DNA from: Saccharomyces paradoxus
Lineage: Eukaryota; Ascomycota; Saccharomycetes; Saccharomycetales; Saccharomycetaceae
DNA: 64,000 nt
Direction of reading: 5' to 3'
NCBI RefSeq assembly: GCF_002079055.1
Contig: NC_047501.1
Span: 248,001-312,000, forward strand
Shown here: positions 54,700-64,000 of the stretch, in pieces
How positions within the stretch are numbered: position 1 is the first letter of the stretch
Layout of the letters: every line of letters starts with the position of its first letter
Made by a program: the position numbers and the translations under genes
Notes under the pieces: model-generated
Told to the model about the DNA's origin: nothing
The model's input: only the letters and a program-made list of their open reading frames with translations
Databases searched by the model: none

Positions 54700-55728
54700 T
54701 TACTCATCACCGTCGAGTAACTGATCCAGATGAACACTGGGAGGACGGTACTTTTTTACTTTTCCCTGACTAACATTCGATTTTGGAGTAGAACGATCTC
54801 CAGCCTCAGGGTTTAGACTGTACGATGCATAATTGAACGGATTGGAGCTGTCTGTAAACTTTCCAAGTATTTGGGTAGCACCAGGTTCCTTCGGAGTGCT
54901 GGACAAGGAATCATATATCGCGCTGTCATTGCTTTGCTGAGACCATGTATTAGAATTGTTGGCGTCACATTGTAGGATTTCGGTTGGTGAGATAAACATG
55001 GATGCCCTAAAGTTATCGTTGGCATCTGTTTTATTGTTTAAAAGGTTCAAAACAGAAGTGGACCCTAGAGTATACAAACTCATACGAGATGAATTGTTTT
55101 TCAGAACTTTTTCTGATATGTCACTGTCGTCAGAATGGGAGGATGTTTCACTTTCGTCATCATTAGAGTTTGCTTGAAAGTAGAACGGGTCGTACTGGTA
55201 TTGATTTTCTAAGTTTCTCAACTTGTTTTCCCTTCTAGCACTTCGCCATGACTTTATACTCAATGCAATCCAAGCACCCGTTAGCGATAATAGAATGGCA
55301 CCTAAACAACCTGCAAACGCGATGAATACAGTACCATTGGGATGATGAGCCTGATATAGGAACTTATTCCCGTCTGTAACTGGGATAAAAACGCTGGAAG
55401 GCGTAATAGATGAAGTTGATATTACGCTGTTGTTGCTCCATACACTAGAGTTGGAATATACACTTGTACTAGCACTCGAAGTAATTTTGGGCATTTTAGT
55501 GCTCGAGGTAATATTATGGCTTGAGGAAACATCTTTGCTGGTTACCGAGCTTTGGCCTGACGAGGTCGTTGTCTTAGCTGCAGAACTGGCTTTACTGGAG
55601 CTATCTGCTGCCTTTGTAGTACTTGATAAAGAGGGCAAATTTGCAGCGGAGACAAGTTGTAGTTCTTGTAGAGCAAACAAGTTAAGCAGTAGTATCACTT
55701 TCCAAATGGAAATTTCTGGCAATCTCAT
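54700..55728 (-). CDS. CSI2: Csi2, Ser/Thr-rich single-pass membrane protein
   Basis: 342 residues (341 in S. cerevisiae). N-terminal signal peptide (about 11-29, ending VSAA). The extracellular part (30-130) is Ser/Thr-rich and probably O-mannosylated. One transmembrane helix is at about 133-157 (FIAFAGCLGAILLSLTGAWIAL), followed by a basic stop-transfer and a cytosolic tail of ~185 residues. The function is not settled; the name and reported phenotypes link it to chitin synthesis. Four SBF/MBF-type sites cluster 260-395 bp upstream. It converges with COQ10. Confidence 0.92.
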   Translation of the reverse strand: MRLPEISIWKVILLLNLFALQELQLVSAANLPSLSSTTKAADSSSKASSAAKTTTSSGQSSVTSKDVSSSHNITSSTKMPKITSSASTSVYSNSSVWSNNSVISTSSITPSSVFIPVTDGNKFLYQAHHPNGTVFIAFAGCLGAILLSLTGAWIALSIKSWRSARRENKLRNLENQYQYDPFYFQANSNDDESETSSHSDDSDISEKVLKNNSSRMSLYTLGSTSVLNLLNNKTDANDNFRASMFISPTEILQCDANNSNTWSQQSNDSAIYDSLSSTPKEPGATQILGKFTDSSNPFNYASYSLNPEAGDRSTPKSNVSQGKVKKYRPPSVHLDQLLDGDE

Positions 55729-56461
55729 TGTGTCGTTACTAATCTATGTTGACAATCTATTCTCGATCAACAGTTAGAGATTTTCTCGTTTTTCAGTAAA
55801 GTGTCCTTCTACTGGGGTATTATTTGTGAGGTAAAGCAAGCTAAGATGTATCATGTATCTTACAGGCTTATATTGGAAGAAGGATGGATGCAAACCTTTT
55901 TCTTTTTCAGCAGACACTTTCAATACAACGGAGGGTCTCATCTATAACAGGAAATTATGATCTGGATTTATTTGATTTAGCCTAGCTTTTCGTGACTTCT
56001 ATTTTAATAGAACAGGCTTTTCCATAGACGGCGCTGTGTTTATGACTTTTCGTGTAATCCTTGTCTACGCTAAGTACTCTTTTTTTCGCGTTCCTGCTAC
56101 ACTTGCATGTATAGACGCGAAAACCGCCAAAATATCGAAAGGCATGAGACAAGGGACGGATTCAAGCCGTATCACTGAACACACATTCTTGCAAGCATTG
56201 CAAGCATTCTTGTCCCCAAGGCATCAAGAGATACGGTCAATAGGTTTCTTACAAACAGGTAACTTGGAAATAATAGGAGGGGCAAAGCCATGGTAACATG
56301 ACTTTATAGATTTTTTTTTTAAAACTATACTGTAGCATACTCTTTAGAAGTTTTTAATTATTTCTATATGTGTATAAGATATCCTCCTAGTACCCCTAAT
56401 GCGAATTTGATGCGTGGAAGAATTTGCTTCTCTCTCCCCTTTGTTCCTTTACGTTAAAACG
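55729..56461. promoter_or_regulatory. CSI2 promoter and TOP1 3' region
   Basis: 733 bp. The SBF/MBF-type site cluster at 55987-56122 is the main content. An 86-codon frame at 56036-56296 starts from GTG (ATG at 56042) and overlaps those sites; not called as a gene. Confidence 0.55.
55987..56122. promoter_or_regulatory. Cluster of four SCB/MCB-type G1/S elements
   Basis: CACGAAAA (reverse) at 55987-55994 and 56047-56054, ACGCGAAAA-type (reverse, core 56084-56090), and ACGCGAAA (forward) at 56115-56122. Two are perfect SCBs and two are SCB/MCB hybrids. All lie 260-395 bp upstream of the CSI2 ATG. Confidence 0.75.
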
Positions 56462-58774
56462 TTAAAACCTCCAGTTTTCATCTACTGATTCTATGGCCCA
56501 TTTGAATTTCTCTCTTAAAGTTTTTGTAAAAATCTTTTCAATTGGAACATCATATTTTTTGCAAAATACCACAGAAAGCCTAGGGTCTATATAATTAATT
56601 TTGGAAGTGCCAAGTGAAACCTGAGAGTTTTCCTCTTTATCCTTCAATTGAATAGAACTAGTTTGAATACGCTGTTCTAGTTTTTCTACTTGAGCCTTTA
56701 TTTTTTCCACTGAGTTCCAAGTCGATTTCAGTTCGATTTCACCAGTTTCCAATTCCTTTTCGAATTCTTGTTTCTTTTCGTCTACTTTCTCCAACCATTC
56801 CTTCAATTGACTTTCCGGCAATAATTCTTCCTTTTCAAATTTCCTTTTATCATTCTCTCTGACAAATTTCCGCTGGTATTTTTCAATTTCTCTTTCAATA
56901 ATTCTCTTATGAATGGCAGCTTCGTCTTCTTTCGTCAAATCGTCAATTTCTTCGAAATATTTTGGTTCCTTCTTTAAGAGATCCTTATCCAGTTGTAAAA
57001 TGGCCCTCTTGCAACGAACCTTTTGCCATTCCAACTCTTGTATTCTATTATTGGCTTTTTCCACTGTTTGTGCATGCCCTTTTGTGACAGTCCTTTGATG
57101 GTTACATAAGATGGCTACAGTTCTATTTGCTGCATTGTACTTTAGTATTTTCTCTGCAACAGAGCCTTTGTTCGGAATTAGGTCTAGTTGGTCTTGCATT
57201 GTTTTGGAAGCATTATATGTACGGAAAACTTTGGCAGTCAATCCTGGCATATAGTTTTGCAGGTATTTGTTCAGTATAGATGGATCTAAACGATCAAACA
57301 ATTGGTGACCTGGCTGCTTGGGCGGCCTTTTAAATATTGTTAAATTTTTGAAAACTTGTTTATCGACTTCTACCTCTTGATAAAATCTAATAGAATCTTT
57401 ACCTAAGAAATCAAAAATAACAGTGTTTGGAGGCTTCAAAGTAACATGCTCATATCTTAACGAACAGCAACCCACGGTATCCGCCTCATCTTCCGATTTT
57501 TCACCGCCGGCTCTTAAGGCGAATACATCGATCAAATAAATGGCGACGGCCTTTTGCCGCTCTAGCATAACTTTGCTTTTCAAATTTCTCGTGTAGTCCC
57601 TTCTGATAGCATCTATATAAGATTTCAATTGTCTTGCCTTTTCAAACTTCTTGTAGTCACTTTGACCCTTCAATGAAGAGTTTGCTGCCAACCTGACGTA
57701 TTTAAAAGAGTTGAAAATATTCTCTCTCCACATAGCTAGCCACTGGACGGTATTATCGTGTCTGATTTCGCCCCATTTATGCCCTTCTGGTGCTGGTGGA
57801 ATGGGTGCGTCTTTACTAAGGTTTAGAACGATATCTTCAGGATTCACTCTTCTCTTCAATTTACCAGTCTTTGGGTGGGCGCCACGGCCTCTAAATAAAT
57901 CAGGAGGTTCTACTTTGAAATTTCCTACTTGTTCCCTTCTGCCATCTAACTCACAGAATTTATAATCTTCCTCGAATTTTTCCCTTTCTAAACGGATCTG
58001 TTTTTTTTCTTGGGAGGTCAATTGCTTTTTTTGTTCTTTTTGTAACTGGAAGTAGTCAAACATTTTGGTAAAATCGCAACGAGAAAATTCCTTTATCTCA
58101 ATTTCATTGAGGGGACCACCACTTTCTTTTAGTACTTGTAAGAAATCATTGAAGAAGTTCTTTTGGAAAACAGGATTTTTGGCGTGATCACTTTCCAATA
58201 ACGCAGCAAAGAACCCGGCTACTTCTTCAGCTTGTGGAGGTAAGTCTACTGGTTTCCCATCGTAGTATAATTTGATGTGAGATGGTAAGGGCTGATATGG
58301 TGGAGGGAATATAACACCGTTGTGTCTCAATGTAACCCACTTTATGGTGTCATCTTCGTTTTCCTTTTCCCACCATTTATATTCTTCTTCCTCTTCCTTC
58401 GCTTTTTTATCCTCCTCTTCCTCCTGTTTCTTCTTTTTCTTTTTCTCGTTTTCTTGGTCTTCTTTCTTGGTCGTCTTTAGCTTGACATCGCCATCTTCTT
58501 TCTTGATTTTTTTAGGCTTTGATACCGCGCTTTTCTTTACTGGAGGTGGTGATGATGACGACGATGGCAATGGTTCCGTTTTTATCTTCTTAGTCTTTTT
58601 CTTGGAAATTTTAGAGATTGCTTCATCACTATCATAAGGGTCCGCATCGTCTTGGAGAGAGGCAGAATTCGTGGACTCCACTTTTCTTTTTTTAAAGGTT
58701 TGAGACAATGGCACGTCGTCATCATCGTCAGAAGGCAACTCGTGTTTAGCTTTCGAAGCGTCAGCAATGGTCAT
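56462..58774 (-). CDS. TOP1: DNA topoisomerase I
   Basis: Type IB topoisomerase that relaxes both positive and negative supercoils in the nucleus. 770 residues (769 in S. cerevisiae). The N-terminal ~140 residues are highly charged Lys/Glu/Asp with nuclear-localisation patches. The core domain (about 140-440) and catalytic domain follow, then a coiled-coil linker (about 580-690). The C-terminal domain carries the active-site tyrosine Y728 in [10 protein letters not shown] (Y727 in S. cerevisiae). The one-residue difference lies upstream, probably in the charged tail. A Reb1 site lies about 280 bp upstream and ACGCGT sits 5 bp before the ATG. Confidence 0.97.
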   Translation of the reverse strand: MTIADASKAKHELPSDDDDDVPLSQTFKKRKVESTNSASLQDDADPYDSDEAISKISKKKTKKIKTEPLPSSSSSPPPVKKSAVSKPKKIKKEDGDVKLKTTKKEDQENEKKKKKKQEEEEDKKAKEEEEEYKWWEKENEDDTIKWVTLRHNGVIFPPPYQPLPSHIKLYYDGKPVDLPPQAEEVAGFFAALLESDHAKNPVFQKNFFNDFLQVLKESGGPLNEIEIKEFSRCDFTKMFDYFQLQKEQKKQLTSQEKKQIRLEREKFEEDYKFCELDGRREQVGNFKVEPPDLFRGRGAHPKTGKLKRRVNPEDIVLNLSKDAPIPPAPEGHKWGEIRHDNTVQWLAMWRENIFNSFKYVRLAANSSLKGQSDYKKFEKARQLKSYIDAIRRDYTRNLKSKVMLERQKAVAIYLIDVFALRAGGEKSEDEADTVGCCSLRYEHVTLKPPNTVIFDFLGKDSIRFYQEVEVDKQVFKNLTIFKRPPKQPGHQLFDRLDPSILNKYLQNYMPGLTAKVFRTYNASKTMQDQLDLIPNKGSVAEKILKYNAANRTVAILCNHQRTVTKGHAQTVEKANNRIQELEWQKVRCKRAILQLDKDLLKKEPKYFEEIDDLTKEDEAAIHKRIIEREIEKYQRKFVRENDKRKFEKEELLPESQLKEWLEKVDEKKQEFEKELETGEIELKSTWNSVEKIKAQVEKLEQRIQTSSIQLKDKEENSQVSLGTSKINYIDPRLSVVFCKKYDVPIEKIFTKTLREKFKWAIESVDENWRF

Positions 58775-59194
58775 TTTTACGCGTTATATGTTTCGAGCCT
58801 TGCCCTCCCTTTCTGCAGATTTTTTTCCTTTGTTTTTAATACTATAAGAATAGGGTTCAGGTAATTACAGTAATTAAAGAACAAAAAAAAATATTGCACT
58901 CGTGTTAATGTCGAAACAAAAAAAGTACAATGGCTCTTTATGAGCATCGATCATCCAACAGAAGGGAAGAAGCCGTAAAGTAAAAAAAAAAGAGCTTTCC
59001 ATGGCTGGTTTTATTCGTTTTTTTCGTTTTTTTTTTAAAGACTGCAGCATCCATTACCCGGATGAGGAAATGGTTCCCTACACTACTAATTAAAGTGTAA
59101 GACATTATACTTATGTATACAAATATGCGTGTAGTATGTGTATGTTCGCTTCTATTTTGTAGATTTTATGGTTATAGTATTAAACGCTTATATA
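58775..59194. promoter_or_regulatory. TOP1 promoter and RPB11 3' region
   Basis: 420 bp. It contains poly(dA:dT) tracts (58884-58891, 58982-58991, 59027-59035), a perfect Reb1 site TTACCCG at 59054-59060 and ACGCGT at 58779-58784. This is a typical constitutive yeast promoter; the Reb1 site could also stop RPB11 read-through. Confidence 0.6.
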
Positions 59195-59557
59195 TTAGAA
59201 TGCGTCGTCGGCGGCCAGAGTTTGCAGGTTCCACTCGGTTTCGAAATTCGTCTTCAGAGCGCCAAGCTTGTTAATGATGCTATTACAGGCGTTTTTCAAG
59301 GCGTCCTTTGGATCGTAGCCCTCGGTGGTCTGTATTCTCAGCTTGAACCGAGCGAAGAAGGGATGCTCGACCTTATAGGCGGCAAATAGCACTTTTCTGT
59401 CGTTCAGAAGCTCTGCGCGAATCAGGTTGCCCAGCGTGTGATCCTCCTTCTCGAATGTTATCACTACTGCGTTGGGGGCTTTGGTGTCCGGGTCGATCTT
59501 CAGCTTGGACTCGCCTTCACCCAGAAGGAACAGTTCGAATCTGTCTGGAGCATTCAT
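59195..59557 (-). CDS. RPB11: RNA polymerase II subunit Rpb11
   Basis: Essential Pol II subunit that dimerises with Rpb3 in an alpha-like assembly platform. 120 residues from the ATG at 59557, the S. cerevisiae length, opening [18 protein letters not shown]. The alpha-motif region [19 protein letters not shown] is clear, followed by the dimerising helices and the C-terminal TLAADDAF. The frame is open 37 codons further upstream only from a TTG, so the longer form is not used. It diverges from SIN3. Confidence 0.97.
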
Positions 59558-60280
59558 GATGCAGTTGTATGCAAAGGTATCTGGTTTGGTGGCTGCGTAG
59601 TATTCTGTTTTGGGCTGCTCTGCTCTGCTCTCCTGCTCTTCTCTTGACAGACCTCTTGTGTGTGCCAAAGCAGTGAGCCTAGAATTTTCGCGGGCGGTTC
59701 TAATTCATCCAGTCCGGGTAATGCTACTCTTGGACTTGCAAGCTTTCTTGCACTCGGACAGTATCATTGTTTATGGCACGGCACAGATATATGTAGTCCC
59801 CTCTCTAGCAGCCTGTAACCTTTGTTTATGACTGGAAACCTACCTTCTGCTTCAATCTTGGTACTGCTGCTGTTATGTGCGAACCAATGGATGGGACAGA
59901 GTAGTGGATTACCCGTGTGACATTGAATAAACCTCTACGGGTAATAATGTCGGATTTTCTATTGATTTTTTCCATTCGCAAAAAAATCGTTTTCATTTTG
60001 CAGTTCTTCTGCAAACGTGATTCGCAAAACAACGGTTGCTCCCCTTCCTTATTACATTTGTCTTCCCCCTTTCGGACCAGTATTGCTAATATTCGAGGCA
60101 CCGTACCAAACTATACAGCTCATTCACGTACCACACTTTCTTTGTGCTCCTCTCCTCCCACAACAGGCTACGTTATTGACCGCTTTCAGTATAGTTCCTC
60201 TACCCTTTGTTGTGTTCTGTTTGAGGTTATTTGGAAAAGGACAAAAATATCTAAGAAAATAAGTTGCACGCTGTACAAAA
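59558..60280. promoter_or_regulatory. Divergent RPB11/SIN3 promoter with three Reb1 sites
   Basis: 723 bp. Perfect Reb1 sites are CGGGTAA at 59715-59721, TTACCCG at 59909-59915 and CGGGTAA at 59938-59944. TTTCGCG near 59682-59688 is a lone SBF-like core. Several frames of 60-130 codons here (for example 59917-60300) have no features of real genes. Confidence 0.6.
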
Positions 60281-61831
60281 ATGTCACAGGTCTGGCATAA
60301 TTCGAATTCACAGTCAAATGATGTGGCTACTTCAAATGATGCTGCGGGCTCCAACGAAAGAAACGAAAAAGAACCGCCTCTGCAGGGAAACCAACCTGGT
60401 TTTGTTCAACAACAACAGCAACGGATTACTTTACCCTCGCTATCTGCCTTGAGCACTAAGGAGGAGGATAGAAGAGATTCCAATGGCCAACAGGCTTTGA
60501 CTTCTCATGCTACTCACATATTAGGTTATCCTCCTGCACATTCAAATATCATGCCCTCAATTACAACTGATTCGGCATTGAAACAGCCTCATGAGTACCA
60601 CCCTCACCCTAAATCTTCCTCCTCCTCTCCCTCCATAAACGCTTCGGTTATGAATGCCGCTTCAGCGCCAGCTCCAGCTCCCCTTCCTACCGTAGGAGCC
60701 GCCAGTTTTTCTTTGTCGAGATTTGACAATCCATTACCGATAAAAGCTCCTGTTCATACAGAAGACCCAAAAAGTTATAATGGCCTTCAGGAAGAAGAAA
60801 AAGCAACACACAGGGTTCAAGATTGCAAGGAAGTTCTCGCCGGTGTGCAACCTGCTGATACCGACCCTAACAGTAACCATACAGATGCTAATGATGACAA
60901 TAATAACGAAAATTCTAACGATGAAGATGCTGATTACAGACCTCTAAATGTCAAAGATGCCCTTTCTTACCTCGAACAGGTCAAATTTCAATTTAGTTCG
61001 CGTCCGGATATTTACAATTTATTTTTAGATATTATGAAGGATTTCAAGTCCCAGGCAATAGACACACCGGGAGTTATCGAAAGAGTATCCACTCTATTCA
61101 GAGGCTATCCAATTTTGATTCAAGGGTTCAACACTTTTCTGCCCCAAGGTTATAGGATCGAATGCTCCACCAACCCGGACGACCCCATTAGAGTCACTAC
61201 CCCCATGGGTACTACGACAGTAAACAATAACATCAGTCCACCTGGCAGAGGTACCGTGGACGCACAGGACCTCGGTTCCCTTCCAGAAACCGACGGAAAT
61301 GGTATCCAGCAATCACAAAATGTGCCAATGGTACCTTCGAATGTTTACCACTCGGAACAGAACCAAGATCAACAGCAGTCTTTGCCTTTTTCAGCTACTT
61401 CCGCTGGATTGCCTTCAATTCAACAACCTGAAATGCCCGCACATCACCAAATTCCACAAAGTCAATCTTTAGCACCCCAAGAAGATGTCAAGAAAAATGT
61501 TGACGTCGAATTTAGTCAGGCCATAAGCTACGTTAATAAGATTAAAACAAGATTTGCTGATCAACCTGATATTTACAAGCATTTCTTGGAAATACTGCAA
61601 ACTTATCAACGAGAACAAAAGCCAATAAACGAAGTCTACGCACAGGTGACGCATCTTTTCCAAAATGCGCCTGATTTACTAGAAGATTTTAAGAAATTTT
61701 TGCCAGACTCTTCAGCTTCTGCCAACCAGCAGGTGCAGCATGTTCAGCAACATGCTCAGCAGCAACACGAGGCCCAAATGCACGCTCAAGCTCAAGCTCA
61801 GGCTCAAGCTCAGGCTCAAGCTCAGGCTCAA

Positions 61832-61872
<41 letters not shown>

Positions 61873-64000
61873 AGCTCAGGCTCAGGCTCAGGCTCAGGTT
61901 CAGGCAGAACAGCAGCAGCAGCAAAAGCAGCAGCAGCAATTCTTGTATCCAGCTTCAGGCTATTACGGTCATCCTCCTAACCGAGGTATCCCACAACAAA
62001 ACTTGCCACCTATTGGAAGTTTTTCGCCTCCGACAAACGGTTCTACCGTACATGAAAACTATCAGGATCAGCAGCACATGCAACCACCCCATTTGATTCC
62101 CTTACCATCGATGGTTCAACATGGGCCCAACATAGTTCATCAAGGGATTGCAAATGAAAATTTACCCCTGTCGGATCTGAGAACGTCTCTTACCGACCAG
62201 TACGCTCCTTCTACTATCCAACAACAACAACAGCATTCGCAGAGTATTAGTCCTATAGCAAATACGCAATATGGCGATATCCCCGTTAGACCAGAAATAG
62301 ATTTAGATCCCAGCATTGTTCCTGTGGTCCCTGAACCGACTGAGCCCATCGAAGACAATATATCGCTTAATGAAGAAGTCACTTTCTTCGAGAAGGCAAA
62401 GAGGTATATCGGTAATAAACATTTATACACGGAGTTTTTGAAAATATTAAATTTGTATTCTCAAGATATACTTGATCTTGACGATTTAGTGGAAAAGGTA
62501 GATTTTTACTTGGGTTCCAACAAGGAACTATTTACGTGGTTCAAGAATTTTGTTGGTTACCAAGAAAAAACCAAATGTATCGAGAATATTGTTCATGAGA
62601 AACACAGACTGGATTTAGATTTATGTGAGGCATTTGGTCCAAGCTATAAGAGATTACCTAAAAGCGATACTTTCATGCCATGCTCAGGTAGAGATGATAT
62701 GTGTTGGGAAGTCTTGAATGACGAATGGGTTGGACATCCTGTATGGGCTTCCGAAGATTCCGGATTTATTGCCCATCGTAAAAACCAATATGAAGAAACT
62801 TTATTCAAGATTGAAGAAGAAAGACATGAGTATGATTTCTATATCGAATCGAATTTAAGAACTATCCAATGCTTGGAAACAATTGTAAATAAGATTGAAA
62901 ATATGACTGAGAATGAAAAGGCTAATTTTAAACTGCCTCCTGGTCTTGGTCATACTTCAATGACTATTTATAAGAAAGTGATAAGGAAAGTTTATGATAA
63001 GGAAAGGGGGTTTGAGATTATTGACGCTTTGCATGAACATCCTGCTGTGACAGCGCCAGTCGTTCTCAAAAGACTAAAGCAAAAGGATGAAGAATGGAGA
63101 AGGGCTCAACGTGAGTGGAATAAAGTTTGGAGAGAGCTAGAACAGAAGGTTTTCTTCAAGTCACTAGATCATTTAGGTTTAACATTTAAGCAGGCTGATA
63201 AAAAATTATTAACTACAAAGCAGTTGATATCGGAGATTAGTAGCATCAAAGTCGATCAAACAAACAAAAAAATTCATTGGTTAACTCCTAAACCAAAGAG
63301 CCAGTTAGATTTTGATTTCCCTGATAAGGATATTTTCTATGATATCTTTTGTTTGGCCGACAGTTTTATAACTCATACCACAGCTTATTCAAACCCTGAT
63401 AAGGAAAGGTTGAAAGATTTATTGAAATACTTCATATCTTCTTTTTTCTCTATTTCTTTGGAAAAAATCGAAGAATCACTGCAATCCCATAAGCAAAACG
63501 TGTCGGAATCTAGCGGGTCTGACGATGGGGGTTCCACTGCTTCGAGGAAAAGGCCGTATCAACAGGAAATGAGTTTACTTGATATTTTACACAGAAGCAG
63601 ATACCAAAAGCTAAAGCGTTCTAATGATGAAGATGGCAAAGTGCCACAACTCTCAGAACCGCCTGACGAAGAACCTAATACTATTGAGGAAGAAGAACTC
63701 ATCGATGAAGAAGCCAAAAATCCGTGGCTGACTGGAAATTTGGTGGAAGAAGCAAACTCTCAGGGTATTATTCAAAATCGCAGTATCTTTAATCTATTTG
63801 CTAATACGAATATTTACATCTTTTTCCGTCATTGGACAACGATTTATGAGCGGCTTTTGGAAATCAAGCAAATGAATGAAAAGGTCACAAAGGAAATCAA
63901 TACAAGGTCGACGGTTATTTTTGCCAAAGATCTAGATCTACTGCCAAATCAACTTTCTGAAATGGGGCTAGATTTTATTGGTGAGGACGCTTACAAACAG
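60281..64000 (+). CDS. SIN3: Sin3, scaffold of Rpd3 histone deacetylase complexes (3' end outside window)
   Basis: The ATG at 60281 ([14 protein letters not shown]) opens a frame that runs to the last base of the window: 1240 codons, no stop; the S. cerevisiae protein is 1536 residues. Three paired amphipathic helix domains are visible: PAH1 at about 226-290, PAH2 at 409-475 and PAH3 at 697-770. The HDAC-interacting region starts near 788 ([17 protein letters not shown]). Between PAH2 and PAH3 is a Gln/Ala-rich segment with 19 Ala-Gln dipeptides (residues 502-539), longer than I recall for S. cerevisiae. Sin3 brings Rpd3L and Rpd3S to promoters and gene bodies. Confidence 0.97.
61784..61903 (+). 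repeat. Coding hexanucleotide (GCTCAR) repeat in SIN3
   Basis: Nineteen uninterrupted GCTCAA/GCTCAG units (61784-61897) plus one GTTCAG. In frame they encode (Ala-Gln)19 Val-Gln. Translated in other frames the repeat gives artificial Leu/Ser or Leu/Arg/Lys frames on both strands, which are not genes. Confidence 0.95.

Noticed and set aside
56036-56296. 86-codon frame between CSI2 and TOP1
   Set aside because: Starts at GTG (ATG two codons later), overlaps the SBF site cluster, and no gene is known here in S. cerevisiae.
61712-61939. Minus-strand Leu/Ser repeat frame and plus-strand Leu/Arg/Lys frame in SIN3
   Set aside because: Both are alternative readings of the GCTCAR hexanucleotide repeat inside SIN3; the Ala-Gln frame is continuous with the conserved protein.

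Overview
The window is yeast nuclear DNA from the genus Saccharomyces (sensu stricto group). Every gene has the order, strand and nearly the length of the left arm of S. cerevisiae chromosome XV, from YOL036W to SIN3 (YOL004W), a few kb before the centromere. Other supporting signs are intron-bearing tRNAs of yeast type, Ty1-like delta and Ty3-like sigma LTRs, and an snR50 gene. The proteins appear to be diverged homologues rather than S288c copies: several carry small indels, and YAP7 is one long reading frame where S288c has YAP7 plus YOL029C. I infer a non-cerevisiae Saccharomyces species; which one cannot be settled by eye.

Layout. 1-9.3 kb: the 3' part of YOL036W, SNR50, SMC5, MSE1 and OPI10, all on +. 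9.3-20.7 kb: SIL1 (-), GAS5 (+), long YAP7 (-), MDM38 (-), MIM1 (-), tRNA-Ser, LAG2 (+), YOL024W (+). 21-31 kb: IFM1 (+), TSR4 (-), tRNA-Gly, DIS3 (-), TAT2 (+). 31-42 kb: tRNA-Tyr, TOS7 (+), TLG2 (-), ESC8 (+), CMK2 (-), IRC10 (+). 42.8-44.6 kb: YOL014W (+), then a small retroelement graveyard (one delta LTR inside another, then a sigma LTR) ending at tRNA-Pro. 44.8-60 kb: HRD1 (-), HTZ1 (-), PLB3 (+), RCL1 (+), MDM12 (-), COQ10 (+), CSI2 (-), TOP1 (-), RPB11 (-). The window ends inside SIN3 (+), with 1240 codons visible.

The genes are monocistronic eukaryotic units, so shared function shows in shared promoter motifs rather than operons. Three ribosome/RNA-processing genes (TSR4, DIS3, RCL1) carry PAC and RRPE-like motifs at similar distances from the ATG. 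Mitochondrial function is represented by MSE1, IFM1, MDM38, MIM1, MDM12 and COQ10. ER quality control is represented by SIL1 and HRD1, and the cell surface by GAS5, PLB3, TOS7 and TAT2. Chromatin and DNA topology genes are SMC5, ESC8, HTZ1, TOP1 and SIN3.

Points most worth a second look are the intact long YAP7 with its cysteine-rich C-terminus and a Yap site upstream, four SBF-type sites packed upstream of CSI2, the nested delta LTR without a target duplication, a 19-unit Ala-Gln repeat in SIN3, and a twofold internal repeat in the uncharacterised YOL014W protein. No prokaryote-style system, CRISPR array, virus or horizontally acquired cluster was seen.
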